DNA of 64,000 nt, taken from contig NC_134025.1 of NCBI RefSeq assembly GCF_964204645.1, positions 9,677,001-9,741,000 of the forward strand. The letters run 5' to 3'. Positions 46,592-61,100 of this stretch are shown piece after piece. Position numbers and translations under genes: made by a program. Within the stretch, counting starts at the first letter, position 1; every line of letters begins with the position of its first letter. The notes beneath the pieces were generated by a model. It searched no databases. It was not told where the DNA came from and saw nothing but the letters and a program-made list of their open reading frames with translations. The stretch is from Tubulanus polymorphus. Lineage: Eukaryota > Nemertea > Palaeonemertea > Tubulaniformes > Tubulanidae.

Positions 46592-48705
46592 GTAAGTTAT
46601 TCATTTATTTAAAATGTTTAAGCTAATTCTGACTATTGGCTTGCGACGTAGTCGTTGGCCTGGGGCTATTTTATTTCGATTTAGGCCTAAACCTACCTTT
46701 AGCGGCTACGGGTACGGCTACTGATTACTCATACTGCTCTTAAATTTAATCTTGTTGACTGCGTTTGTCAAGACTACTAGTAAGTAAGAGTTTAGATAGA
46801 AGTTATGGTGTTGTCGTAGAGGAAGGCCTGCCCTACCACGGCACCCACAGCAGGGCGCGGGACAGAACGAAGCACAAAGCTTGGGGCGGTGGGGTCGGAC
46901 TATCACTGAGGCCCCTCACCACCTCCCCAGAAAATTTTGAAAATAAAATGCTACGCATTTCCCGGTATTTGTGCCATACTATAGCTAATTTTATGAATTT
47001 GGGTGGAACTGAATATTTGGGAAATTGTTGGTCAGACCAAAGGCGGGATGTCGGACACTGTTCCACGACCACGGCGCCAACCTGTTAATGTTAGTTAGGC
47101 TTATGCCGCATTTTAGGCCTAGGACTGAATAGGGATGTCTACGATGTACAGGATGATGTCCCTAGACAGATTGGAATGTGGTGGAGTATTCAGATTCTGG
47201 TGATTACCCCCCAAAAAATGTCAATGGTCATACTTCAGTTTAGAGGCTCAGGTCATGGCAAAAGGGTGGGCACAACTTAGGTATCCTTACCCCAAATGCC
47301 TATAACCCCAGCCTATAAAAAGGTAGGCCTATGGTACCTAAGATAATTGGGGCAATAAGAGTTGCATCATGCTCCTCCCCATCCAATTAGATTAAAAAGT
47401 ATCCGTAAGCTGAAGTAAACAGACCTCATTTCATCATTGCCTGATCGGTCAGACATCCAGATATTTTGAATGTCACATTCAAGCAAAAAATCACCAACTA
47501 ACCTAATAGATTGCTTTTATTGATTTGTTTTCACCTGTTAGCTGATGATAAAGGATTAGCCTATGTTTCGAACTTTTGGATAAGGGTACCGACATTAAGC
47601 TGAAGAATCCACAAGCCATTTACTACTAAAAGAAAATAATAACTGGGCTAGAGACAAGGTACCTTACGTACGGTATGTATTGAATAGTCATTCAATGGAT
47701 GGCCTTTATGTTCATTATAACTTTCTGTATTTCTACTTCAATGGATAGGCTGACAAAGTAAAAAATCGTTACACATGATTCATTTTTGAAAGGGTTAGAC
47801 CTATACATCGTTGTTCCTGGAAAGATCAGAATAGCCGAAAAAAATTGTGTTTGCGAACATATGAATTGATGGAATTCTCTGATTTGCCTCATACCGTAGT
47901 AGATTTGCATGGTAGGTGGCGGCGAAGCCACCCACATTGCAAATGATGACTTAAGCCTAACTGAAATATTGGTAGGCCCTATTAGAATTTTCATGCTGGA
48001 ACTCGAGTAAAGATATTTATCAGGATGCCCGAGCAAAACAAAGAATTGTTATATGACATAGGCCTACATATGCACAGGTATCGATCTACCGGTGCAAATG
48101 CAAGTAGGATGTTTTGGAAAAATAATAATTTGTCATTATCAGAAGCATAATGCAAACCGTTTATGTACATATGGTTGAAGAATGTACGTAGGCAGTAGAT
48201 AAGCGTGGCCTGTCCGATTATTTTTGTCATGTTGATTTCAAACATTCCTGATTAAACTACTGACAGGTGCTGATCGAAGTTTACAACCAATGTGACCAAA
48301 GCTGGCAAAGGTTTATCACTTTCCAGCGCTGTCACTTTCCATGGAAATAGCTAGCTAGGACTACGCAGTATGCAACATTCTATAACTCGCTGAATATTCA
48401 CTATTGGTCCCTGAGGAGTCTTAAAAACAGTGTATTTATATATCCTCAGAATTAATTCTTTGTCGATCAAAGAGTTTGATAGGATTTTCTTGTGTTTGCA
48501 TTGACATAAATAAGGCAAAGCAATAATGCTGTCATAATGATAATGTATATATGTTATATGCATATATGTAGACCAGCCCATTGTCTAGCTGAAGCATTAA
48601 CCTTTGAACTTGCGACAGAGCTGTCCTGCAAAATAAACTGCCTACATATAAACTTGCAAATTTCCGTATTAGTAAATATTGTGTGTTTGATCTTCCACTG
48701 TGTAG
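46592..48705 (+). other. Putative 5' UTR intron of spectrin
   Basis: No supported coding exon. A patch near 46.8-47.1 kb (CCTGCCCTACCACGGCACCC ... GGGCGGTGGGG) is GC-richer than its surroundings and may be a repeat fragment. Several AGGCCTA words occur. The 3' end is the acceptor at 48705. Confidence 0.45.
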
Positions 48706-48711
48706 GTAGCC

Positions 48712-51700
48712 ATGTTTGGTCAACAAGATAGCCTGGCTAACTTCGAGAAAGGTCGGATTAAAGTGCTGCAAGAGGAACGCGTGCGTATTCAGAAAAAGAC
48801 GTTCACAAAATGGATGAATTCATTTCTAAACAAGGTAAATTTCTTCTCAATGCTGTCAGCACATTTCGAAGCAGTGAAGGCACCATGTTTAGTCTAGTCT
48901 ATTTACACATTCGAAGAGTCTATATATTTAACTATTGTGGGCATGATTTTTAAGCAGCTAAATTTGGAAATATTTGAATGTATTTTCAGGTCACAGGTGT
49001 ACCTGTTGACTTAAAATCTAGACTAGCCAATATTAGATTAGATATTTGTGTTGGGGACAGATCTTTGTGGAGATCATGCAGTAGACTCCCAGGACAAGGT
49101 GTATCATATCACAACATTAATAAGAATAGAAAAGCTGTAATAAAGATTTCAGCTAAGAATTATTGTAATATCTTGATATAAGCCTGTTTTAGGCTTTGGA
49201 AATTCAATGGCGATACTTCTTTTTTCCCCGCATTTGTGATATGATATTAGTGGAGAAATTAGACTGAAATTATTTTGAGACAGATTGATAATATTTTGAA
49301 TAAACTAGTGATTGTTTGCATAACACTCTTAAACTACAAATCATACTAGAAGATTCTGCATCAAAAGTTAAATGCCAATGTATCTGATTGCCAAATTTAG
49401 TTTTAATTAGGCCTATTTATAAAGAATTTTTCATCAGCAAAAGAGCTGCTTTTGAATTGCCAATCTCTTATCAATCTAGTAATAGGACTTAATAGAACAT
49501 GTTTTGGCTAGCTATAATGATAGCACACTATTGGAACCCTGTGATTGCACAGCATGGAGTGGATCGCGATTATGTAATACGGTAAAGAATAAACCTAACC
49601 CAAACTAAAAAATCTAATTGAGAAAGCCTATTATGACGTTTTGATCAATTCATATTCTTTCTGTCACTATGCACCAGGTGACCAGACTGTGCCCCTACAT
49701 TCAGAGCTTTCTCATAATAAGCACTTGAGGCCTATGGTTGGGCTTTCGGGGTATGTAGTGGAAAACACTAAAATATAGACCCTATTGTATCATGCATCGC
49801 ACCCATAATTTTTCTATCAGCCCAAACTCGGAGGACGCATATAGATGTATATAAGTTCATACTATGAAAATTGCAAACATTCCTTAATATCAAATGCCGT
49901 ATTTTGTATTATATCTAACAAGTCTTTTCTTGTAACACGTCTTCAGTGCCGTATTTGAAAATATAACCGCATAAAAGGTTATTGTTTGTGCGACCAAGAA
50001 TTCCGGGTACTTGAAATTTTTCTCTCCAAGTCGGTTTGAGTTGTTCTCGAGAGTAAGACAGAATTACGACTTCGATAATTGCCGATTGCGTTACACAATA
50101 ACGAATACTGTATCGAAAAAAATTATTGAATGCGATGTAGAATTCTGTAGTGTTATATTTGCTAGTGACTTGTAGTCGAAATATGTTGAGCATTCTCAAC
50201 CCGCGGTGCTATATCGCTATGATTTCGGATTTCCGCGCGACTAGTCCCGAACTCGATCAAGTTCTAATAAGGTTCTCTCGTCGAATGACAGCCGACCGTC
50301 TGCTTAGGTTTCATTGTATTTTACGGACGAATTCAGCGTAGACGTTTGTTTCGGTTATTTTGTCGCGATCCGGTTTCGACGGGGCCCCGTCGCTGTCTAT
50401 TGTGCCGAAATACTTTTTTTCGGGTGCACGTATGTACACGTATTCGGAAAGTTATTTTACTAATTTCTGAATTACAGGGCACGGTCTAAACCGTTTTGCC
50501 ATGTATGGGCATTTGTTGATAATACAATGACTCGGTCTATTTCATACTCGAGTGCCTAGTCTGACTAACTATGCGTTTTATTTCATATCAGGCACGGCTC
50601 GGGTTGATACGAGGACTGGTAGCTTTACGTCACGAGAAATATGTTTTCAATTCACGTATGTGCTTTACATGGTACCCCGGCTTTTTATGGCTCCGACGCA
50701 AGCTGCCAGCCTCGTTCCAGTTAATCTTTTATTCCATATTAGCAAAAATACATAAAGAGGATGTATTTTTGATATTAGATATAATGATTATTGCCCAGTT
50801 AGACAGCGCGAGTGAATCATAGATCGGTGATGACATGTTTCGCGTGATAATTAAGACCTATTTACATCGGCGGGACATATTTGGTATAGGGTTATAGAGG
50901 CCTCCCGGTATTCATCAGGTCACGAAATTGTCTGTAGCATTCTCGGAAATGAGCTGATCACTCATAGGTTGATGCACGCTTCGAACTTATAGTTTAGGTA
51001 GGAATGCAGGAAGTCAGGATCTGACTGTCTTGTGCCGTGGGAAGCCAACAGAAAAAAAATAACCGCTGAAGCCGGAAATCTTTAATCAAAAGAACGATAT
51101 TAGCTCATATTGAATGCTTACTGTTTGATGATAAATAAATCAGCTGTCTGCTGAAACGAATAAACCCTTTTATATGATTTTGTTTACGATATTCCGAAAG
51201 GCCAAAGCAAAAACACTGCCCAGTTTCACAAAAAGGATTAAGGCCTAAATCGATTTAAGATAAACTGAATTAATGAAGAAATTAAATCGAGTTAAACCTT
51301 TTTGTGAAACTAGGCCCTGGTATATACGCTGTCACCAATAAGTGAAGTTTGAAACCAAGAGACTTGTTGGATGAAGAGTATTTTGGGAATATTTTCGTAG
51401 CCTAAATCGATTTAAGATAAACTGAATTAATGAAGAAATTAAATCGATTTAAGAGTTAAACCTTTTTGTGAAACTGGGCCCTGGTATATACGCTGTCACC
51501 AATAAGTGAAGTTTGAAACCAAGAGACTTGTTGGATGAAGAGTATTTTGGGAATATTTTCGTAGAACTTACAGTCCTAGGGTTTTTTATCTATCACCCAA
51601 TTAAGTTTTACCGGCACTTTTCAGAAGTCTATGTCAGAGGCTTTATAAAGCACAGAAAACATGCTACCCTTGATAGAATCCATGATTAAAGGCTACCGGT

Positions 51701-54700
51701 AATCTACATATTACAGCTTAGTCTTCAACATTAGATTCTATAACCAGACACCTCATCTTTAGGGGAGGTCATCATAGAAGCATCTTGTATCCTAATGCTG
51801 GTTGTAAACTGAGTTTGATTCTGCAATTAGGGGTACCAATACTGGCGTAACCAGTTATCATTTAACACTTGGTAGGTTGTTGCCTAATATCAAGTAAACA
51901 TCAGTTTCTATCGCTCAGATCAGACATCATTTTATGATATTGATAGTTGGTAATTACATCAACATGAACACAATAAATCGTGCAGCCTTATCTAAATCGG
52001 TCGATACTATGATTTATTAATAATGTTGACAGTACCAAATGTGTCCTTGATTATGTTAGACTAGAAAAAATAATACCTTCAAGGTCGACGATTTCATTGG
52101 ATTTTTAACCATTGAATATTTCGTGCTGCTTGACTTTTTTTCTTTCTGTTGAATGCATATCTGATATGTTTCGTAGGGTTTGATTAGCATCAAATTCTAA
52201 CCCCTAAGTACATTTACCGCTGTAAGAATCAGAAGTTATACAAGATGAGTGGCCAAGATTATAGGTGTCCATATTACAGAAAAAAATTCCATATAAAACC
52301 ATGTATAAAACTAAATCTGAATCATCTATAGTTTGTGAGAAAATTTGAATATTGCTGCTTGTATTCACATTCACAAAAAGCATCTAAAACTCATTTGCTT
52401 TGTTACACGCTGTGGTAGTTGTTTTGACTCGGCCATAAACGAAGTAATTGTTAATCTACACATAGACCTACATGTTCGTGATTTATGTACCTGCTGATTA
52501 ATTATCTACGATTTATGTTTATTCTGACTAGGCCTTTCATCAAAGGTATTAGCCAGCCGAGTTGTGAACTAATGTTTCAAGCTAGATTGTTGTGAGGTCA
52601 AATTGATTTCTCATATCGCATAGCCTAAGGCAGAGTTTTCCTTTTTTTTTTCGATACGCCTGAGAAATAACTGATTTATGCTTGAAATTCACCGTTACTG
52701 AGGGGTTACCCCGAAAAAAATTGATATTGCTGATACACTTTTTAGTAGATGTTTGGAAGCCCTGAAAATGGGTACTATGTGTAGAAGAAGCTTCCGATGA
52801 ACTGTGCAATTGGATTTGCAAATTGATAGATAATTCAAAAATCAGCACATTTGTGCAATATACCGTTGTTAATGATTTAATAGCGAGTGCATGTTTCCAT
52901 ACACCTAACAGTAAATGCATACTGTGTCATATTGGCTACAGCTATGAAATCATGATAATTATACAGTTAGCTTATTTTTTTCCTAGTGCAGATCATCTCT
53001 AAAAGAATATCTCCTTACACTGTTACTTTCATTCCCCAGTGGGAACAAACTTCTCTTTCACATTACCGCTATATCAGTCACCAGTTCATCAAAGATATGA
53101 TTTTAGTACTGACTATTTTTTTTTAATTCACGGCATTTGAATGATAATAAGGTATGCATATCGCTCTATATCAAGTTTCATAACAAGAATGTACATGTGG
53201 CAGATGACAATCTATTTAAATTCAACCCCATTTTTTGTATAGGTATACATAGACCTGATGAGATTAGACATTTTTTTCTGGTCCTTTTCTGGTGTCTTGT
53301 CAGTTCGTCTATTTGCGTGAGCTGTGATTATCTTGTCATTTATCACGTAACGCAAACATGATGGTAATTTCCTGGTAAACATTCATTTTCCAGCGCGTTT
53401 TTTCTGGCTAATTATTATGACTTTATCAACAGCTCTTTGAATGCAACTTGAATTAGCTTTGAAATGGATGCATGATTTCCACTTTGTTTATGCAATGCCA
53501 TTTGTTAGGTATATTTTGTTCGAACTACTTTCATGGTTCCAAAAAACTGTTTCAGCATTTCTTTTCAAATGCAAGCTCTGATATAGGGCTATAGACTACT
53601 CACTATAGACGATTGCAGAAAATTGGATAGTAAATAAAATGATTGAGGTCATTCATTGACAGTAAAAAATAAATGTTGATTTTCTGTTGATTTTTTTTCA
53701 GGTCGGTTTGAACTGCAACGACCTGTTCACAGATCTAGGAGATGGGAAACTGCTGATGAAACTATTGGAGATCATATCCGGGGAGAAACTTGGCCGTCCG
53801 AATCCCGGTAGATTACGCGTGCAGAAAATAGAAAATCTGAATAGATCGATCAATTTTATATCAACGAAGGTATCTGTCATCGAGGTCGCATCAGGGTGGT
53901 TTTTTCTACCTCATCTCTTTGGGTCGCATTGATGAAATGTTCGAAATAATTTATGGCGCTAATTCCGTTGAACTCGTTTATACTTCAGGTTAAACTCGAA
54001 AACATTGGTGCTGAAGATATTTTAGATGGTAATCAACGAATTATTCTCGGTCTTATATGGACCATAATTCTACGATTCCAGATTCAAGACATTGTCATTG
54101 AAGATGTAGGTTGTTTACGAGGATATTATTAATTCATTGCTATGTGTATATTTGATTTGATGGAGCATAACTGAACAGCATGGCTGATGCAATTCCCATA
54201 CATATCATTAAAGTATTAGTATGGCAATCTGTGTAAAAATATTTCTTTTCTTGTTAAAACAGACTTTAAATAATTGAAAATCTTGTCATATCATGTATTA
54301 TTTTCCGGTTTTTAGGACGATGGCGGAAGCCATGAAAAACGCTCAGCCAAGGAAGCTCTTTTACTTTGGTGCCAACGAAAAACACATGGGTAACATTTCT
54401 GAATGTCGAAATAATTCAGAGATATTAGAATTGTTGGAGTACTACTGCATGTAAAAGTGTTGTAAACGCTAATCTATTTGCAGATATCCGCATTGCAAGA
54501 TTAAGAACTTCTCGGGCAGTTGGAGGGACGGTATGGGCTTCAATGCACTCATTCATGCTCATAGGTAAAGGATCTTGATATTAAGATATTAAGACACTTG
54601 AAAAATGAGAATGTATACATCGATTTTTCATTTTCAGACCAGACCTGATAGACTATGATAAACTGAATCCAAATCGTCCTATCGAGAATTTGAACTATGC

Positions 54701-55105
54701 GTTCAACGTCGCTGAAACCGAACTGGGAATAAACAGACTGCTAGATGCAGAAGGTCAGAATATGTCTATTTTGTAATCTGAGATCTGTAGATTAACTATA
54801 GCCTAAAGCCATTTTTCAGTGGATTAACAGAGCTATTTTCATCTTGGAGAACAGTTTAGGAAAACCAGGCTCATTTTAGTCATTGATCATAAATGCAACA
54901 CATATTGATAATTTTTTCTACTGCCATAATTAATGTGACTAGTGGAACCTATTGAAATGCAGTTATCTTTTTCTGATTGTTTCATTAAGATCTTGTAAAT
55001 GTTGATAAACCTGATGAGAAGTCAGTTATGACGTATGTGTCATCATACTATCATACATTCGCCAAGATGAAAGAAGAGGGTATCGGTGGAAGGCGTATTG
55101 CGAAG
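48712..55105 (+). CDS. SPTBN5-like (kst): Beta-heavy spectrin actin-binding domain exons
   Basis: Seven exons (residues 1-265) encode both CH domains. CH1 begins [19 protein letters not shown], continues [20 protein letters not shown] and ends [19 protein letters not shown]2 has [56 protein letters not shown] and [14 protein letters not shown]. The first intron (48835-53701) is by far the largest of the gene at 4.9 kb. It holds a 157-bp tandem duplication and MITE-like inverted repeats. Confidence 0.95.
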
Positions 55106-58100
55106 GTATGGTGTCATTCTTAGTTTTGCTCTATGTTGAATAAATGCAAATGACAATAATAAAGTGATGTCTTGAATAGGTTTAACTGATTACTTTATTT
55201 AAAATACTAGACATTCACTTATCAAGAAATGATATTCCAGTCATTTAAAGGTTGATGTTGACGATGAATTCTCATTGCAGGTGCTGAACAATCTTGTTAA
55301 CAACGAGAAAATGATCAACGATTACGAACGATTAGTCACTGATTTACTGCAGTGGATTATGAAGAAGTGCCAAGAACTGACTGATCGTAATTTTCCGAAC
55401 ACTTTGGACGGCGTCAGACAAGAGATGGCCAAATTCAAGAATTACAGAACTGTTGAAAAGCCTCCGAAGTAAGCGTAGTATATTTTCAATGCAACTCGTA
55501 CACATGCTCATAACTTACCGCTTGAATATTCCGCTTTGGATTTCTTTCGCCTGAAAAAATTATTTTTCAAAATTAACAGGTATGTCGAACGAGGAAATAT
55601 CGAAGCGCAAATGTTCGCTATAAAAGCTAAACAGAAAGCAAGTAGTCAACGTCAGTATGTGCCGAGGGAAGGATATCTGATCCATGACATCGAAAGAGCT
55701 TGGACCGGTTTGGAAAAAGCAGAACACGACCGGGAAACAGCCCTTAGAGCAGAGTTGATGCGGTAATATTTTAATGTGCACATTATCCCCCATATTCACT
55801 CGGAAAATTATATATTTGTATTTTATTTTATTCATTAATTTGAAAGAACAATAATTCGGACCGATCACAATACCAACTAACTCTTCTCATACACAGGCAG
55901 GAGCGGTTGGAACAGTTGGCGCAGAAATTCAATCGTAAAGCCGGTCTGCGCGAGGCCTGGTTAAAAGATATGGACCAAGTTTTAACGGAACAGTCAGTTG
56001 GCTCTGTAACGTCATTCCAAGCAGAGGCTGCCGTCAAAAAACACGAAGCCATTAGCGCTGAAGTTATGGAAAGGGTAATTGTCTATCTCTATTTTCAACT
56101 CGAAAGCCATTTCAAAATCATCCCTCTAATTATTATGAAATGTGTTATAATATATTTTTTTATAGAAAGATAGATTCATTCTGCTGTCCAGTATTGCTAA
56201 AGAATTGGTGAATGGAAATTACCACGGCAAAGAAAATGTCAAAGCTAGGTAGGTTTGGCCTTTTAAGGTGAAATCCAAACGTACTATTAATTCAGTTACT
56301 ATGAAGAGGCATGTTTACTTGCTTGTCTGTTTTCTGCTACAGTATGTATCGTTTTGAAATATAATTCTTCGTCTTTATCATCGTTTATAGGGAACAAGAG
56401 ATTACTGATAAATGGAAAGACTTAATCGGAAGGCTACAGAAAAAGAAACAGACCTTGTTGGGTTACTGTGAATTGATGGGTATGTTCAGAGATTTGGAAG
56501 GCCTTCAAGCTGAAATCAAGGAAGTCAGGGTAACTATCTTACACATTGAAAAGATAAAGTTTTCAATTTCTTATACTTTTAGTCTTCATTTGTGGAATTG
56601 ATCATAATCATAGAAAATCATGTTTTGAACCATTGGCATTTTTATTTATGAAATATTTATGAAATATGTAAGCTTATACAAATAATCAAGAATATTTGTT
56701 TAGGGCCCACTGCAGTCAGATGACTGTGGTAAACACCTAATGGCTGTCGATGACTTACTCGAAAAGCACGCAATGATTGAAGCTCAAGTGAATGCCATGG
56801 GAAGACGAGTTCACCAGCTGAACAAGAAAGCTCAAGAACTTGTCGACGATGACCACCCCAGTAGCGAACTTCTGTGTGAAAAATTAACCGATTTGAATAA
56901 AGATTTCGAAAAGTAGGTCGAATTTTAATGCAGATGTTTTGTTACAGGTCACTCACAAGAAATGCGTGTAATTTTTCTGAATGAAATGGAAAACATTTAC
57001 TTTATATTGTGATTGTAGCGTTTACAATTTGTGCGCGACTCGTAAAAAGGATTTGGATGAGTCGCAGAAGTTCTACCAGTTTATGCAGGACTCTGAGGAA
57101 GAAGAATCTTGGGTCACAGAGAAACAGCAAATAGTTCGTTCACAGCCTACTGGAAAAGATCTGAATGCTGTGCTGAAGGCTTTGAAGAACCATGAGGTAC
57201 TGTTTTTTACAGTGAAGTGGTGCTTTCTTCTTAGAAATAGTTCTTAACCTCAAAACTTCATTTAAAGGGATTAGAAGCTGAGCTCGATGCTAGGTGGCCA
57301 GTATGCGAGAAAGTGTGCAACAACGGTGCCGATTTAGTGCGAAGCAAACACCCAAATAGTAAAGATATACGCAAACGCATCGAAGATTTACAGGAGAAAT
57401 GGGATACATTGCGAGAAATGTGTGACAGCCGACGAACAAGATTGAATGATGCGGTCGAAGCCCATCAGGTAAGCTTCACTCTGTCATTCAGTGTTGTCTT
57501 CACAAGTTACTAAATCCTGGGCTATTCCAGACTTAAGTTCTGACTAGCTGACATTCAGTTTCCTTCAGTTTCGCAATTAGTCGATGAACTCCGATAACTG
57601 AAGTTTGCCTTTGTAAACAGTAAAGTTTTAAGATTATTTTACACAGCAATAGCTGATAACAGAAAAGAACTTGATGTTTTCACTTACTGGTTATTCATAA
57701 TGTAGGATTCTTATAATTTAGACTATTACACCTTTGTTTCTGAATCGAAGATATGTTTAGTGGATATCGTGGTGAATTTTTGCATTATGTCTCACACTTT
57801 GTTTTTCAGTATTATGTTGATGCTGATGAGGCGGAGGCGTGGATGAGGGAAAAGATGCCGCTTGTTAGTTCTCCCGACTTGGGACGGGATGAATCCTCTG
57901 CTGAGGTAGGTCTCATGATATTAGGGAAGACTGTTTGAATCTTTTAAATGGTGGTGAAGTTGACATTCATTTCAAATACTTTCAGGCGCTTTTAAGAAGG
58001 CAAAATCGACTTGGTGAAGAGATCAATGCTTATGAGGATGATATCAAAAGATTAGAAGAACTAGCTAGAATAATGACAAAAGCAAACCACAAGGTATTGA

Positions 58101-61100
58101 TGCCTACTGGATGCTCAATCTGCTTTTCACGTTTTTGATTTTTCGAAATTCAGATACCTACTATCTGGAGAGAGAAGAATATGATTTTAATTGATATGAC
58201 ATATTGAACCGTACTTCTGAGACAAAATATATAGAGATATGCATACTGAGTTAGATGTACTATTTTTCTACAACATTTATTGTTACAGATTAGTCCAGAA
58301 ATATTGAAAAAAGGAGGTGATGATGATGAAGAACTGATCGATGTTCCTTATCAAGTGGAGGAAGAACAAATTGTACATAAAGAAGTGATGAGGGATGTAA
58401 TTCTTGATGAAAAAGTACCCCAAGTTAAAGCGCTTTATCCGTACCGTGGTCAAGGCATTAAAGTGAATCAAGGAGAGGTAGGCTTTATGATATGTTATTC
58501 TTTTTGATGATGATTCTTCAGTTTATTATTAGTTCTTGAATACAAATTAGTATTCATCGTCTTTCATGGGATATAACAGGTGATGACTTTGTTGGAAAAA
58601 ACGAATAATGACTGGTGGAGTATAAAGAAAGACAACGGTCAGGAGGGATACGTGCCAGCAAAATATGTCAAGGAAATTGAGCCAAAGCTTACTCAGAGAG
58701 TTGTAAGAAAACCAGTGCTCGTTCCAGAAAAGGTTAAAGTTAAGAAGACAGTGACTAAAAAGGAAAAGGCATCACAACGGAAACTCCGCCGCACACCATC
58801 AGGTACTGCCAGAATCTGATGTCTGTCATATGTTTTTATATACAGATTATATTACAATTAATTGAATTTTATAGAAATCTGTCAGTTAAGACTGGTTTAC
58901 GGTTTGAAGATGGGAATCAAATTTCTGGCGTGAACTGTATATTTTACTTAACTCTTTATAGTTCGATCATCAAAGAATTTGCACTACGACAAGGACAACG
59001 TTGAACAAAGACAGAAAGCTATTTCTGATTCCTATGCCAAGCTATGTGATTTATCGGAAGTAAGTTTATCTTCCCTGACTCATTTAAGAATGTTTTTTCA
59101 TGATTTAAAGATAGGCATTTGCAATTTCCAACCTTTGTTTTAGGCTCGAAGAAATAACTTAGAAGATGCTGTAAAACTATTCCGTTTCTACCGGGAGTGC
59201 GATGAATTCGAATCATGGATGATTGAAAAGGTAAGTTGAAGTTCATGGACACACAGTGACTTATAATCTCTGCTTATAATCTCTGCCATAATCAGTTCCA
59301 TAGTCCAGATATGAAATTTGAATTATGAGAGATGCGCCGATATCTTAACTAAGATTCTTGACTGAGATTTATGTTCTTTCAATCATGAAATTTTTAAATG
59401 TTTTAAATCTATGAATATTTTTCTCATTAACAGGAAAAATTGCTGGAAGGCAATGAAACGCTCTCACAGAATGCAGAATTAATGAAACGTAAATATAGGG
59501 TATGTATGCGAAGATGAAATTTAATATTTCTATGTACTCAATTAAACAGTAGCCCCTGTTAAGGCATATTTGTTTACTGGTGTTACAGCAAAGTTGAGTA
59601 TTGGAAATTAAAAATTCAAACAGTTTGACACATTATCGATCCTAAAGGTCCATCTGTAGTGTTTTTGTTGCAATAAATGTGAAAATTCAATAATTGACAT
59701 ACAGCAGCTTATTGTTGTTTGAACCCACTTTTCACTTCGAACAACCTTTGATATTTTACTCTTTCAAAAATAGGTCAATTTACATACTCAGTATTAATAT
59801 ATCTGAATAATTAGTAGAGGATTTTTCAATGAAAAGAAAATATGTCGTGAAAATTCATGTTTTTATCATTTGCTCATTTATTTTGTGTAGCTGTTAATTG
59901 TCGTAAGTTGAATCCCTGCAGTGTATGTCCTAATCCCGGCTATACATCATTGTAAAGAAGAGTCCCTGCTGTATTGAAAAAATTTCTATCAATCATTAAA
60001 AGAATCCTAGTCAATTGACGTTTGATTTCTTTCTAAGATGAAATTCATGAATCAGTACCACATTGCTATAGAAAAATGAGGTGGTTGCCTTATCCATGCT
60101 TTATGCCTATATTTTGCACTTTGTTATGGTGGTGTATCCCTGAATGATTATATAAGGCCAGGAACTATCAACTAAGGAGAAATTTCTGCACTTCTTTTTT
60201 CAAAAATATCTAAAAAAAAACTAAAACATGATACTGAGAAAAAAGCCTGCCATAAAATAGTAACATACATGTTTATAGTAATTCTTATATGGACCAGTAT
60301 TCAATAGATTTTCATCCAAAATCTAAGAAGTGGTATGTTGTGCTGAATTTTATCTTGCATGCATTTTGTAGAATTTCCTCACTGACCTTGCTGCAAATCG
60401 TGACGAAATTGGAAAGATTAACAAGCTCGCGGATGACATAGTACAGGGCGGATCCAGTCAGTCTAAGAAAGTGGAGAAACGAAGAAAAGAAATCAATGAC
60501 AGGTAATATAGATTTCCATACTGTGATTTATTATCATTAGCTATAAGTTGAAATAAATCGTATCTTGGTGCGTAGACAAATCCTTCATTAAATTACCGGG
60601 TAAGAATTAACTTTCTTGGTATCTTGCATAAAGCAGCTTTTGCACATTATTTTGATAGATGGGACAGACTTCAGCGTAAGAAGATGGAAAGAGAGAAGAC
60701 TCTGGAAGGTGCTTCCAGGTTCGTACATAAATTCTCATCTTTTGCCAGTTAAATGACCTTTGTGTTTTTACAATACTAACTTACATTCCTTGGAACTGTT
60801 TAGTGTTGAGTTGTTTCAAAATACGTGCGACGAAGTTAAAGATTGGATCAATGAAAAAGCGAATGCATTGGATAACGATGATCTTGGCCGAGATCTCAAA
60901 GGTGTGCAAGCATTGCTACGGAAACATCAGGTGAGCGGTGTAACTCGGTACTCGGTGATCTCTCTAAAAAGATGTAATCCAAAAAATAGCGATTCATTGA
61001 AATTTTTCTTTCATTCAGAACCTCGAACGAGAGTTGGATCCACTTGAGGAAAAACTGAAACAAGTGAAATACATAGGAACTGAGTAAGTAGTCTATCGAT

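Larger units (their letters stand above)
48835..53701 (+). other. Large first coding intron of spectrin
   Basis: Besides the inverted repeat and tandem duplication at 51.2-51.6 kb, the intron holds no supported exon. A CpG-richer patch at 50140-50720 contains open frames (for example [17 protein letters not shown] at 50183) without convincing splice sites. It may be regulatory or an unrecognised repeat. Confidence 0.5.

Noticed and set aside
50140-50820. CpG-richer patch with overlapping plus-strand frames in spectrin intron 1
   Set aside because: No convincing acceptor/donor pair in phase with the neighbouring spectrin exons, and no motif. Left as intron.
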